This document shows, one piece after another, positions 18,433 through 26,625 of a DNA stretch of 64,000 bases. Both the position numbers and the translations under genes were made by a program. The stretch's first letter is position 1. Every line of letters begins with the position of its first letter. The stretch is from Streptomyces sp. NBC_00513 (GTDB lineage: Bacteria > Actinomycetota > Actinomycetes > Streptomycetales > Streptomycetaceae): NCBI RefSeq assembly GCF_041431415.1, contig NZ_CP107845.1:7068001-7132000 (forward strand), given 5' to 3'. The notes below the pieces were generated by a model. It worked only from the letters and a program-made list of their open reading frames with translations, was not told the origin of the DNA and searched no databases.

Positions 18433-19287
18433 TCACCCGGCGGAGCGGCGCCAGGGGTGGGCGAGCGTGGTGAGAATGCGATCGGTGGCCGGGAAGGCGC
18501 GCGGATCGGGCAGTCCGACCGCCGCCGGCTCACGGCCGGGACGCCAGGTGAAGGTGCCGAAGAGCCTGTCCCACACGGACAGGTCGGAGCCGTAGTGACC
18601 GGCCTCGGCCAGATCCGTGCTGTGGTGCAGTCGGTGCTGCTCGGGACCGACGAGGACATGGTTGAAGGGCCCGAGTCGCACCCGGATGTTGGCGTGGACG
18701 AAGTACCCCTGGGCCACGACGAAGAGCCCCACACCGAAGACCGCGCGCTCGGAGAACCCCACCAGCGCGAGCGCCAGTTGGACGAACCCCTGCGAGATGA
18801 CCACGTCGGCCACGTGGTTCACCCCGTTGTTGGCGACGTTGACCTTGCCCGGCACATGGTGCACGCCGTGCAGCCGCCACAACCACGCGTAGGTGTGCCC
18901 GGCCCGGTGCACCGCGTAGCTCGCGAGGGAGCCGAGCAACAGGGCCGGCGGGATCTCGGCCCACAGGGGAAGCAACGGGTGTGAAGTCGCCACCGCGCCG
19001 ACGGCCAGGAGCACCAGATTCTGCCCGAGTGCCCCTCCGATCGCGGTGAGGACGTAGTACACGCCGTAGTACCCCCACTCCCGTCGGTCCGGCCGCCATG
19101 AGGTGTTGAAGGGGATCAGGAACTCCAACACCACGAGAAGGCCGAGTACCGCGAACTGGAAGAGGAAGGTGGCCATGCCCGGCTCCCATCCGCGCCACTC
19201 GGTGAGGGCGAAGACGCCGACGGCGGCGAGCAGCAGCACGGGCTGGGCGGCCACCGCCAATACGTCTCGCGCCGTTGACCGGGGCAT
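18433..19287 (-). CDS. ftdA: Sterol desaturase/fatty-acid hydroxylase family protein (ftdA-like)
   Basis: A 284-residue integral membrane di-iron enzyme. Hydrophobic segments are at about residues 10-28, 38-58, 75-100 and 155-180. The histidine motifs HRAGH, HGVHH and HRLHH (the last at about residue 223) are the metal ligands of the fatty-acid hydroxylase superfamily. It precedes the PKS-NRPS by 148 bp, the normal first position in frontalamide-type clusters, where FtdA-type proteins hydroxylate the ornithine-derived part of the tetramate. It is probably the first gene of the transcript, because the 488-bp upstream region carries a candidate promoter and inverted repeat. Confidence 0.9.
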   Translation of the reverse strand: MPRSTARDVLAVAAQPVLLLAAVGVFALTEWRGWEPGMATFLFQFAVLGLLVVLEFLIPFNTSWRPDRREWGYYGVYYVLTAIGGALGQNLVLLAVGAVATSHPLLPLWAEIPPALLLGSLASYAVHRAGHTYAWLWRLHGVHHVPGKVNVANNGVNHVADVVISQGFVQLALALVGFSERAVFGVGLFVVAQGYFVHANIRVRLGPFNHVLVGPEQHRLHHSTDLAEAGHYGSDLSVWDRLFGTFTWRPGREPAAVGLPDPRAFPATDRILTTLAHPWRRSAG

Positions 19288-19363
19288 GGCACTCCCTCAT
19301 CGAGGTGGTGACGGGATGGGCTGAGAGATCACTCCCGGCGCGACGAAGGCCGAGGAGGCCATC

Positions 19364-19393
19364 GCAGTATGTAGCTTCACGACTACACACTGC
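19364..19393 (-). promoter_or_regulatory. Inverted repeat over candidate promoter of the PTM cluster
   Basis: Two 11-bp arms, GCAGTATGTAG (19364-19374) and CTACACACTGC (19383-19393), match at 10 of 11 positions around an 8-bp spacer. Read on the minus strand, TTGCAG and TACATA sit 16 bp apart within the repeat and could be -35 and -10 elements about 75 bp before the hydroxylase start. A regulator bound here would block or govern the whole cluster. The rest of the 19288-19775 gap shows no gene; a TTGACG at 19503 could serve the plus-strand gene at 19776. Confidence 0.45.
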
Positions 19394-19775
19394 AACCGCT
19401 TCTGCCCCGGCGCGCGGTGTCGCGGGCGCCGGTCCCGTGATCCGCACACCCCCCGGGGCTCGCAACCGGAAATCTCTTCAACCCCGCATATTTCACGCCG
19501 TGTTGACGTAGGTGTCAGATGAATCGATTCGGCATTTCCGGCGTGGTCCCACTGCCCGTCATCCGTCATCCGCCACCACGCTCACGCACCTCGCGCATCA
19601 CGCCGCGCAGCGCCTCGTACGCGCCTCCCGATCGACGCCCGATGCGCCGGCGACGCCCGGGGGGCGCAGCGCGATCCGTCCCGCAGTCGCTCGATTACCG
19701 TTCGTCGCCACGGCCGCCCGGTAATGTGATGTATTCAGGTCGACAGGACGGGTCGGAGGACCGGAAGGGGGCGCA

Positions 19776-20576
19776 GTGCGCGCGGCGCGGACGTTGGCGA
19801 CGCTGGACGAGGTCGAGCTCGGTGACCATGTCTGCCGGCTCATGCAGCCTTCCGCGACCTTGCTCTCGGACGCCCGGGCCTATGTGGCCGACGGAGCCCT
19901 GTACGGCGACAAGGTCCTGGTCATCGGCCCCATCGACGTCCCGCGCACCGCGAAGCCGCTGCCGTCCGCCGCGGTGATCCTCGATTTCCCGAGTACGGCG
20001 GATCCCGAGTCGATCCTGGCCGCGGTCCGTCGGGAAGTCCGTACCGCCACGAGCCAGGGATTCCGCTCGGTACGCGTCCTCACCGAGCGCATGCCCTCCT
20101 CGGCGCCCCACGGAGCCGAGGACCTGCTGGCGCAAGAGATGCGGCTGGACGAGTTCGCCGCGGAGAGTGGCGCCATCGTGGTCTGCGCCTTCAGACCGTC
20201 GCTGTGGGACGCGTCCGCGTTGGAGCGGGTGGCATGCGTGCATCCGCACGAGACGGGCACGCGCGCACAGCGTCCGACTTTCCGGATGTTCAGTACGGGC
20301 GCCGACGGGTGGAGCGTGGACGGAGTGATCGACTCGGACTGCGCGGCAACGTTCAACGCCGCGGTGCGGGCAGCGGTACGGAACACGCCGAAGATCAGAC
20401 TCCGCTTCGACGCGCTCGAAATGATCGACGCCGCCGGGATGCACGCGCTCGTGGACGCCGCCCGCCACCTTCCGGACCGCCGTATCCTTGTGGAAGGCGC
20501 CAACGACACCGTGCGTCTGTGCTGGGAACTCGCGGGCTACGCGGCCCCCGGAGTGCCGGTGGTGATGGCCGCATGA
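19776..20576 (+). CDS. MEDS-STAS protein, putative anti-sigma factor antagonist
   Basis: A 266-residue cytosolic protein starting at GTG. Residues about 1-165 form a MEDS (DcmR-type sensory) domain: LDEVELGDHVCRLMQ at the start, then an incomplete ATP-like fold with LTERMPSSAPHGAEDLLAQE. Residues about 175-266 are a STAS-like domain (KIRLRFDALEMIDAAGMHALVDAARHL, with a Ser/Thr-poor loop at the usual phosphorylation site: IDAAG instead of hDSxG). The final ATGA overlaps the next gene, which carries MEDS plus an ATPase of the anti-sigma type. The pair therefore looks like a partner-switching couple with the same sensor domain on both members. Ligand and target sigma factor are unknown. Confidence 0.8.
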   Translation: MRAARTLATLDEVELGDHVCRLMQPSATLLSDARAYVADGALYGDKVLVIGPIDVPRTAKPLPSAAVILDFPSTADPESILAAVRREVRTATSQGFRSVRVLTERMPSSAPHGAEDLLAQEMRLDEFAAESGAIVVCAFRPSLWDASALERVACVHPHETGTRAQRPTFRMFSTGADGWSVDGVIDSDCAATFNAAVRAAVRNTPKIRLRFDALEMIDAAGMHALVDAARHLPDRRILVEGANDTVRLCWELAGYAAPGVPVVMAA

Positions 20577-21535
20577 GCACGACCTACCCCTCGAAGCCGT
20601 CCGACCACGACGGCGACCCGTTCCACCACGAGCTGTACCCCTATCGCGGAGACGCACAGTTCCTGTCCGGGACGCTGGGCTTCATCCACGAGGCGCTCGA
20701 AGGCGGGGAGGCGGTGGTCGTCGCCGTCCCCTCGGACAAGGCGTCACTCCTGCGCGGTGAGCTCGCCGACGAGCCCGCCGTCACCTTCGTGGACACCACG
20801 ACGGCCGGACCGAATCCCGGCCGGCTCGTCGCCGCCTGGACGGCCTGGATGAGGGAGCGGGGCGAGGGTGACCGGCCGGTGCGAGGCATCGGCGAAACCG
20901 CGTGGCGCCAGGCGCGCAACGCCGCCCACCTCTCGGAGCTGCGCCACCACGAATGGCTCCTGAACCGGGCCTTCGCGCGCAGCTCCACCTGGTCGATGCT
21001 GTGTCCCTACGATGCCGAGGACGAGGACGAGGAAGCCCTGCGGTCCCTGTCCCGCTGCCACCCGCTGATCCGCAGGGACGGGCGGCACGTGCGCAACGAC
21101 GGTTACCTCACCGGCGAGGAATACCCCTTCGAGGTCCTCGCCGACCCGTGCGATCCGTTCCAGGAGCTGAGCTACGCGCACGGTGATCTGGCCGCGATCC
21201 GCTCGAAGGTGTCCCAGTGCGCGTCCGACGCGGGCGTCCCGCAGGACCGGCTGCCGAAACTGGCCGTCGCCGTCACGGAGATCGCGACGAACAGCATCCG
21301 CCACGGCGGGGGCAACGGAACCCTGCGTACCTGGAGCCAGGACTCGACGTTCCTCTGCGAGTTCCGTGACTCCGGCTACATCCCCGACGTGATGGTGGGC
21401 CGCAACCGTCCCGAACCGGAACAGATCGGCGGTCGCGGCCTCTGGCTCGCGCAGCAACTCTGCGACCTCGTCGAGATCCGCTCCACCCGTGACCAGGGCA
21501 CGACGGTGCGCCTCCACATGGACGTACCGCGGTAG
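20573..21535 (+). CDS. MEDS-HATPase protein, putative anti-sigma regulatory kinase
   Basis: A 320-residue protein whose ATG overlaps the previous stop (ATGA). Residues about 15-175 form a MEDS domain (FLSGTLGFIHEALEGGEAVVVAV; RHHEWLLNRAF; LCPYDA). Residues about 200-320 form a GHKL ATPase of the RsbW/anti-sigma type, with N-box EIATNSIRHG and G-box GGRGLWLAQQLCD. This matches the common streptomycete sensor histidine kinase-like class with no phosphotransfer His. It probably phosphorylates or sequesters a STAS partner, most simply the preceding gene product. Confidence 0.85.
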   Translation: MSTTYPSKPSDHDGDPFHHELYPYRGDAQFLSGTLGFIHEALEGGEAVVVAVPSDKASLLRGELADEPAVTFVDTTTAGPNPGRLVAAWTAWMRERGEGDRPVRGIGETAWRQARNAAHLSELRHHEWLLNRAFARSSTWSMLCPYDAEDEDEEALRSLSRCHPLIRRDGRHVRNDGYLTGEEYPFEVLADPCDPFQELSYAHGDLAAIRSKVSQCASDAGVPQDRLPKLAVAVTEIATNSIRHGGGNGTLRTWSQDSTFLCEFRDSGYIPDVMVGRNRPEPEQIGGRGLWLAQQLCDLVEIRSTRDQGTTVRLHMDVPR

Positions 21536-21661
21536 TCGTGCCTTCCGTGCCGGGATCGTGAACCCCGCGGCCCCCGAACGCCGTGAACCGATCGGCCGAA
21601 GAGATGACGTGGATGAGGCCGGCCGGCGCGATGACCACCTCCTGAGGAATGACGGAGCCCC

Positions 21662-21973
21662 GTGTCTCTCATCACCGAGTACAGCACCACGGCCCGACCG
21701 GACCGCAGGATCGTGGAGGTCCACGACTCTGACGCCTACCTCGGCGACGACGAGGCGTGGCAGCGGGCAAGGACCCGGAGCGGACGGGACGCCGCGGCCG
21801 CCTACTACGACACGTGCCTCCAGCGGGCCGTCGAAGAGCAATGGAGCGCGGAACAGATCGGAGCGGCGTGGCGAATGTGTCCCGCGGCCGAGCAGTACAC
21901 CCTCGACCTCTGGTTCGTCAGGGGATCCGAGCCCGAGGACGACGACTGGTCCGAGGGAGACCCTCCCGCGTGA
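21662..21973 (+). CDS. Hypothetical protein, 103 aa
   Basis: A small acidic soluble protein without signal peptide or membrane segment. GTG at 21662 is preceded by GGAG five bases upstream, which supports the start. The sequence has a helical middle (AAAAYYDTCLQRAVEEQWSAEQIGAAWRM) and an acidic tail (EPEDDDWSEGD). I do not recognise the family. It lies 126 bp after the MEDS pair on the same strand and may be cotranscribed with it. Confidence 0.55.
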   Translation: MSLITEYSTTARPDRRIVEVHDSDAYLGDDEAWQRARTRSGRDAAAAYYDTCLQRAVEEQWSAEQIGAAWRMCPAAEQYTLDLWFVRGSEPEDDDWSEGDPPA

Positions 21974-22061
21974 GACCGTGCGTGCGGGAGTCCGCCGGGC
22001 CCTCCACGTGCGGGCCGACCCGGTCATGACGCAGGAGCTCGTCGGGCACGTGCCGCAGCGG

Positions 22062-23723
22062 TCAGCCGATCCCCGGGCCGGAGCCGTTCAACCAGGCCCA
22101 CTCCGACCAAGTGGCGAACCCCGTCTGCCACTTGTGGTAGACGCCGACGTGGCTGGTGGCGAACACCTCCACCCGCCCGTCGGCGTTGTTGCCCGCGCCG
22201 ATCTCGGTGCCGCCGCCACCGAAGGTCTCCCACTCCGAGTACGGTGCGTTCGGGCGGGTCTGCCAGGCGTGACTCGCGGCCTCGGCGTTGATCGCGAACA
22301 CCTCGACCCGACCGTCGGCCGACCGCGAAGTGGTCAACTCGGCGTTGGAGATGCCGCCCATGCCCGCCCAGTCCGACCACGCGGTGGGGCCGGTCTGCCA
22401 GCGGTGGAAGACACCGTTGGCGTTGGAGGCGAAGACCTCGATCCTCCCATCCTGGTTGTGGCTCGTGGCCAGGTCCCGGCCGCCGCCTCCGAAGTTCTCC
22501 CAGGCGGACCAACCGCCGTTGACCCCGGTCTGGAAGAGGTGCTCGAACGTCGAGTCCGAGAGCGCGAACACCTCCAGTCGCCCATCGGGTGCGGTCTCCA
22601 TCGCGAGACGGGAGTTGGCCGGGCCACCGCCGGCGCCCTCCCAGCCGGCCCAACTGCCGCTCGGCGCGGTCTGCCAGCGGTGGAACACGCCGTTCGCATT
22701 GGAGGCGAACACCTCGATACGGCCATCGGCGTTGTTGCCCGCGGCCAGCCGGTACCCTCCGCCGCCGAAGTTCTCCCACGTCGACCACCCCGCGCCGGGA
22801 GCGGTCTGCCACATGTGATCGAAGGTGCTGTCCGACAGCGCGAACACCTCCAGTCGGCCGTCCGCGTTGGACGCCACGGCCAACTGCGCGTTGCGCGGCC
22901 CGCCCTCGAACCGCCACTGCGACCAAGCGCCGTTCACCGCGGTCTGCCACGAGTGGTACACGCCGTCGGCGCCGGCGGCGAAGGCCTCCAACCGACCGTC
23001 CGCGGACCGCCCGGACACCACCCGACCCGAGGAGTACGGGTGCCTGGGGCCGCCACCCGCACCGGACCACAGCGCGTTGGCGATGATCGTCGCGTCGTCC
23101 GCCTCGATCTCGTACAGGCCGCGCAGATCCTCCCTCGGTTGCTGCACGTGCCAGCACACCTCGCCGATCGCCTCGTTGTTCCACGAGCCGCCGGGATACA
23201 GCTGGTCCACCCGATCGAAGAAGGCGTTCGTGGCGTGGGCCGGGTTCAGCCGCTCCTCCCGGGTACCCCACCAGTCCTGCTGCTGGAACAGCCCCAGGCT
23301 GGTGTAGTCCACGGCCTGGGCGTAGTTGTTCATGCTGCTCTCGACGATGATCGTGGCGATGGCGATGGCAGCCGCCCTCTGGTTGAGCCCCCGGTCCTTC
23401 ACCGCCTGCGTCACCATCCGCGCGCAGGACACCTTGTAGGCGTTCATGTAGCCGGCCATCTTCGCGTGCAACTGCGGGTTGAGCTGGTCGGCCATGATGC
23501 CGTCGGCGGCCGACGGGCCGGCCGGATCGCACGGCACGGTCGGAATGGCGAAGCCCCGTGGGCCGGCGAAGTACCGGGAGACCCCGGATCGGTCACCACC
23601 CGGGCCCGGCCCGGGCGCGTGATCGGCGAGGGCGGCCGGGGCGGTCATCCCGATGACCAACGCCCAAACGCCGGCCACGAGGGCCAGTCTGGTGAACATG
23701 CGACGTAAACCATTCATGGCCAC
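22062..23723 (-). CDS. Secreted lysozyme-like protein with seven-repeat PLL beta-propeller; TTA codon
   Basis: About 553 residues. A Sec signal peptide (RLALVAGVWALVIG, then AALA) is followed by a lysozyme-like domain at about residues 75-230, with a catalytic-Glu candidate in ATIIVESSMNN and SLGLFQQ like the GLMQ loop of transglycosylases. Then come seven repeats of about 45 residues, each with xDGRxEVFA and a W-rich strand, as in PLL/tachylectin-type seven-bladed lectin propellers. GTG at 23723 has GGAAGGG six bases upstream; ATG at 23717 is the alternative. The Leu in MNGLRR is TTA, so translation should need the bldA tRNA and be tied to development. Likely a secreted cell-wall hydrolase that binds glycans. 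Confidence 0.8.
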   Translation of the reverse strand: MAMNGLRRMFTRLALVAGVWALVIGMTAPAALADHAPGPGPGGDRSGVSRYFAGPRGFAIPTVPCDPAGPSAADGIMADQLNPQLHAKMAGYMNAYKVSCARMVTQAVKDRGLNQRAAAIAIATIIVESSMNNYAQAVDYTSLGLFQQQDWWGTREERLNPAHATNAFFDRVDQLYPGGSWNNEAIGEVCWHVQQPREDLRGLYEIEADDATIIANALWSGAGGGPRHPYSSGRVVSGRSADGRLEAFAAGADGVYHSWQTAVNGAWSQWRFEGGPRNAQLAVASNADGRLEVFALSDSTFDHMWQTAPGAGWSTWENFGGGGYRLAAGNNADGRIEVFASNANGVFHRWQTAPSGSWAGWEGAGGGPANSRLAMETAPDGRLEVFALSDSTFEHLFQTGVNGGWSAWENFGGGGRDLATSHNQDGRIEVFASNANGVFHRWQTGPTAWSDWAGMGGISNAELTTSRSADGRVEVFAINAEAASHAWQTRPNAPYSEWETFGGGGTEIGAGNNADGRVEVFATSHVGVYHKWQTGFATWSEWAWLNGSGPGIG

Positions 23724-23738
23724 TGTCGGCCCTTCCGT

Positions 23739-23756
23739 CGTGAAGTGCGTGAAGTG
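23739..23756. repeat. Tandem 9-bp repeat in leader of the lysozyme-like gene
   Basis: CGTGAAGTG is repeated exactly twice, 16 bp before the GTG of the minus-strand gene. It would lie in the 5' leader or promoter. It may be a regulator site or chance. Confidence 0.4.
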
Positions 23757-23989
23757 AACGTGCGGGATCCGCGTGATTCCCGGCCCTCGGTCCGCCGTCC
23801 GGTCGAGGAGCGGAGGCACCGTCCGGGGCGTCAGGGACACAGGGTCCACCGGAGACCACCGTGCGTGTCACTCCGGATCGTTCCGGATGTCCTGCCGGGC
23901 GCCCCGCCGCTACGTTGTCGACGACGTCGGCCGGAACTGCCGTCACACCGTTGCCACTTTCCGGACCGGTCCGCGACCAGGAGGACACT

Positions 23990-24979
23990 TTGAGCGCGCA
24001 GCACCCCACCCGCAGGAGCATCCTCAAGACCGCCGGTGGCCTCTCGGCCGCGATGGCGATGGGCGGTGCGGGAGTCCTCGCCGCCGCGTCGACCGCCTCG
24101 GCCGTCGGCGACGGCTTCGGCCTGCGCATCGTCGAGCGCGGCGAGGCCGACGCCCGCATGTGGTACTACCGCTTCCAGACGGGTGCGATCGGTTGGAATC
24201 CCGCCGTCAACGTGCTCCTGCCCGACGACTACCACTGGAGCGGACGCAGGTACCCCGTGCTCTACCTCCTCCACGGAGGCGGCACGGACCAGGACTTCAT
24301 CACCTTCGACCGTGAGGGGATCCGCGACTGGACGGCCGGCAAGCCGATCATCATCGTGATGCCCGACGGCGGCCACGCGGGCTGGTACTCCAACCCCGTG
24401 AACTCCAACGCCGGACCGCGGGACTGGGAGCAGTTCCACATCGCGCAGCTGATCCCCTGGATCGACGCCAACTTCCGTACCTACGCGGAGTTCGACGGCC
24501 GTGCCGTGTCCGGATTCTCGATGGGGGGCTTCGGCGCCCTGAAGTACGCCGCCAAGTACTGGGGCCACTTCGCCTCGGTGAGTGCCCACTCCGGTCCGGC
24601 GAGCCTGCGCCGGGACAACGGCCTCGTGGTCCACTGGGCCAACGCGTCCTCCGCGCTGCTGGACCTGAACGGCGGCACGGTCTACGGGGCACCGCTGTGG
24701 GACGACGCCCGGGTCAACGCGGACAACCCGGTGCAGCGGATCGAGAGCTACCGGGGCAAGCGCGTCTTCCTGGTCGCCGGCACCAGCCCCGATCCGATCA
24801 ACTGGTTCGACACGGCCAACGAGACCCAGGTCCTCGCGGGACAGCGGGAGTTCCGCTCGCTGCTCGGGAACGCGGGGATCCCGCACGAGTGGTACGAGCT
24901 GCCCGGCGGGCACTTCATCCGCCACGACATGATGCGACGTGACATCGACGGCGTCATCGACCGGCTGCGCAAGGCGTGA
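23990..24979 (+). CDS. Tat-exported alpha/beta hydrolase esterase (antigen 85/FrmB-like)
   Basis: A 329-residue secreted serine esterase. I place the start at TTG 23990 because GGAGG lies 6 nt upstream; upstream in-frame codons have no such site. The N-terminus has a twin-arginine signal (TRRSILKTAGG, then AAASTASA). The catalytic domain shows LYLLHGGG (oxyanion loop), nucleophile elbow GFSMGGFGAL near residue 175, and a late His in PGGHFIRHD, giving the Ser-Asp-His triad of the esterase D/mycolyltransferase-like family. It sits between two genes for propeller-bearing hydrolases but lacks the propeller itself. Substrates are probably acylated glycans or lipids; this is inference. Confidence 0.87.
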   Translation: MSAQHPTRRSILKTAGGLSAAMAMGGAGVLAAASTASAVGDGFGLRIVERGEADARMWYYRFQTGAIGWNPAVNVLLPDDYHWSGRRYPVLYLLHGGGTDQDFITFDREGIRDWTAGKPIIIVMPDGGHAGWYSNPVNSNAGPRDWEQFHIAQLIPWIDANFRTYAEFDGRAVSGFSMGGFGALKYAAKYWGHFASVSAHSGPASLRRDNGLVVHWANASSALLDLNGGTVYGAPLWDDARVNADNPVQRIESYRGKRVFLVAGTSPDPINWFDTANETQVLAGQREFRSLLGNAGIPHEWYELPGGHFIRHDMMRRDIDGVIDRLRKA

Positions 24980-25058
24980 CCGGCGGCCCTCCCGCCGCAC
25001 GTCCACCCCACTCACCGCGACCCCACTCACCCCGAGACCACCAAGAGAGGAGCGTCTC

Positions 25059-26570
25059 GTGTTTCCCGGACCTTCCCGACGCGCACTGGGCTGTGTGCTC
25101 GCGGCGACCGCCGCCCTGCTGTCGTCGCCGGTGGCCCCGATGCCGGCCGCCGCCCGGACCACCGCCGTCGCGGCCGCGTGCCCCGCGGCCGGTTTCGTGT
25201 CCCAGCACTTCCACAGCGGCCACAACGGCGTCGACATCGCCAACGACGTCGGGACACCCATCCATGCCGTGGGCGACGGCGAGGTGACCATCTCCGGGTA
25301 CACCGGCGACTACGGTCAGTGGATCCGTGTCCTGCACCCGGACGGGAGGATCTCCGAGTACGGGCACATGTCCCGGCGCGACGTCTCCGTCGGGGACCAC
25401 GTCGTGGCCGGTCAACAGATCGCCCTCATGGGCGCCGAGGGCAACTCCACCGGTCCCCACCTCCACCTGCGGATCTGGGGGGACCAGTCCACCTCGTACG
25501 GCATCGACCCCGAGCCCTATCTCGCGGAGCGGGGCGTCGTGCTGCCCTGCACCCCCGGCAGCGGTCCGCGGCCCAAGCCGATGGTGTATCCGGCGGAGTC
25601 GGGCCGGCTGGTGTCGGCGCGTTCGGCGGACGGACGCCTGGAGGTGTTCGCCGCCGGTGCCGATGGTGTGCACCACGCCTGGCAGCAGGAGGTGAACGGC
25701 AACTGGTCGGACTGGGAACGGCTCGGCGGGCCGGGCAACGCCGAACTGGCCATCGCACCCAACGCCGACGGCCGTCTGGAGATGTTCGCGTTGGGCGGCG
25801 ACACCTTCCAACACCGCTGGCAGCTCTCTCCCTCCGGCGGATGGTCGAACTGGGAGACCTTCGGCGGTGGGGGGCGCGACACCGCGGCCGGGGTGAACGC
25901 CGACGGCCGCATCGAGGTCTTCGCCTCCGGTCCGGTCGGCCTCTTCCACAGGTACCAACTCGCCCCGAACGGATCCTGGTCGGAGTGGGAACCCACCGGC
26001 GGCGGACCCGCCGACAGTCGCGTGGAGATGGAGAAGTCCCCCGACGGCCGACTCGAGGTGTTCGCCCTGGGCCGCGACACGTTCCAACACGCCTACCAGA
26101 GCGCCCCGAACGGCGGCTGGTCCCCGTGGGACACCTTCGGCGGCGGCGGGCACGACCTCACCGTCGATCACAATGCCGACGGGCGGCTGGAGGTCTTCGC
26201 CTCCAACCAGACCGGCGTCTTCCACAAGTACCAGACCAGTGCGACGAGTTGGTCGGGATGGGAAGGGACCGGTGGACCCGCCGACGCTCAACTCGGCAGC
26301 GAACGCACTCCGGACGGGCGGGTCGAGGTCTTCGCCATGAACGGCAGCACGGCCATGCACATCTGGCAGACGGCCGTCAACGCGCCCTACGGAGACTGGG
26401 AAACCTTCGGCACCGGCGGTACCGAGGTCACCGCGGCGACCAACGCCGACGGGCGGATCGAGATCTTCGGCACCAGCCGCGCCGGCACCTACCACAAGTG
26501 GCAGACCGGCTTCTCCACCTGGTCCGAATGGTCCTGGCTCAACAACACCGCCGGTCCCACCCTCGACTGA
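25059..26570 (+). CDS. Secreted LytM/M23 peptidase with seven-repeat PLL beta-propeller
   Basis: 503 residues from GTG 25059. A signal peptide (ALGCVLAATAALLSS, cleaved after AAA) leads to an M23 metallopeptidase at about residues 45-165. The zinc ligands are visible: HSGHNGVDIAND (H-x3-D type) and GPHLHLRIWGD (HxH). M23 enzymes cut peptide bridges of peptidoglycan. Residues about 180-500 are seven repeats with xDGRxEVFA, the same PLL-type propeller as in the genes at 22062 and 26626. It begins 80 bp after the esterase and ends 55 bp before the next gene, so these three are probably one operon. Confidence 0.88.
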   Translation: MFPGPSRRALGCVLAATAALLSSPVAPMPAAARTTAVAAACPAAGFVSQHFHSGHNGVDIANDVGTPIHAVGDGEVTISGYTGDYGQWIRVLHPDGRISEYGHMSRRDVSVGDHVVAGQQIALMGAEGNSTGPHLHLRIWGDQSTSYGIDPEPYLAERGVVLPCTPGSGPRPKPMVYPAESGRLVSARSADGRLEVFAAGADGVHHAWQQEVNGNWSDWERLGGPGNAELAIAPNADGRLEMFALGGDTFQHRWQLSPSGGWSNWETFGGGGRDTAAGVNADGRIEVFASGPVGLFHRYQLAPNGSWSEWEPTGGGPADSRVEMEKSPDGRLEVFALGRDTFQHAYQSAPNGGWSPWDTFGGGGHDLTVDHNADGRLEVFASNQTGVFHKYQTSATSWSGWEGTGGPADAQLGSERTPDGRVEVFAMNGSTAMHIWQTAVNAPYGDWETFGTGGTEVTAATNADGRIEIFGTSRAGTYHKWQTGFSTWSEWSWLNNTAGPTLD

Positions 26571-26625
26571 CCCGCCTTCGCCGGCCCCCACCCGACCGAC
26601 CACGCGGCCCCTGGAGAGACGACCC

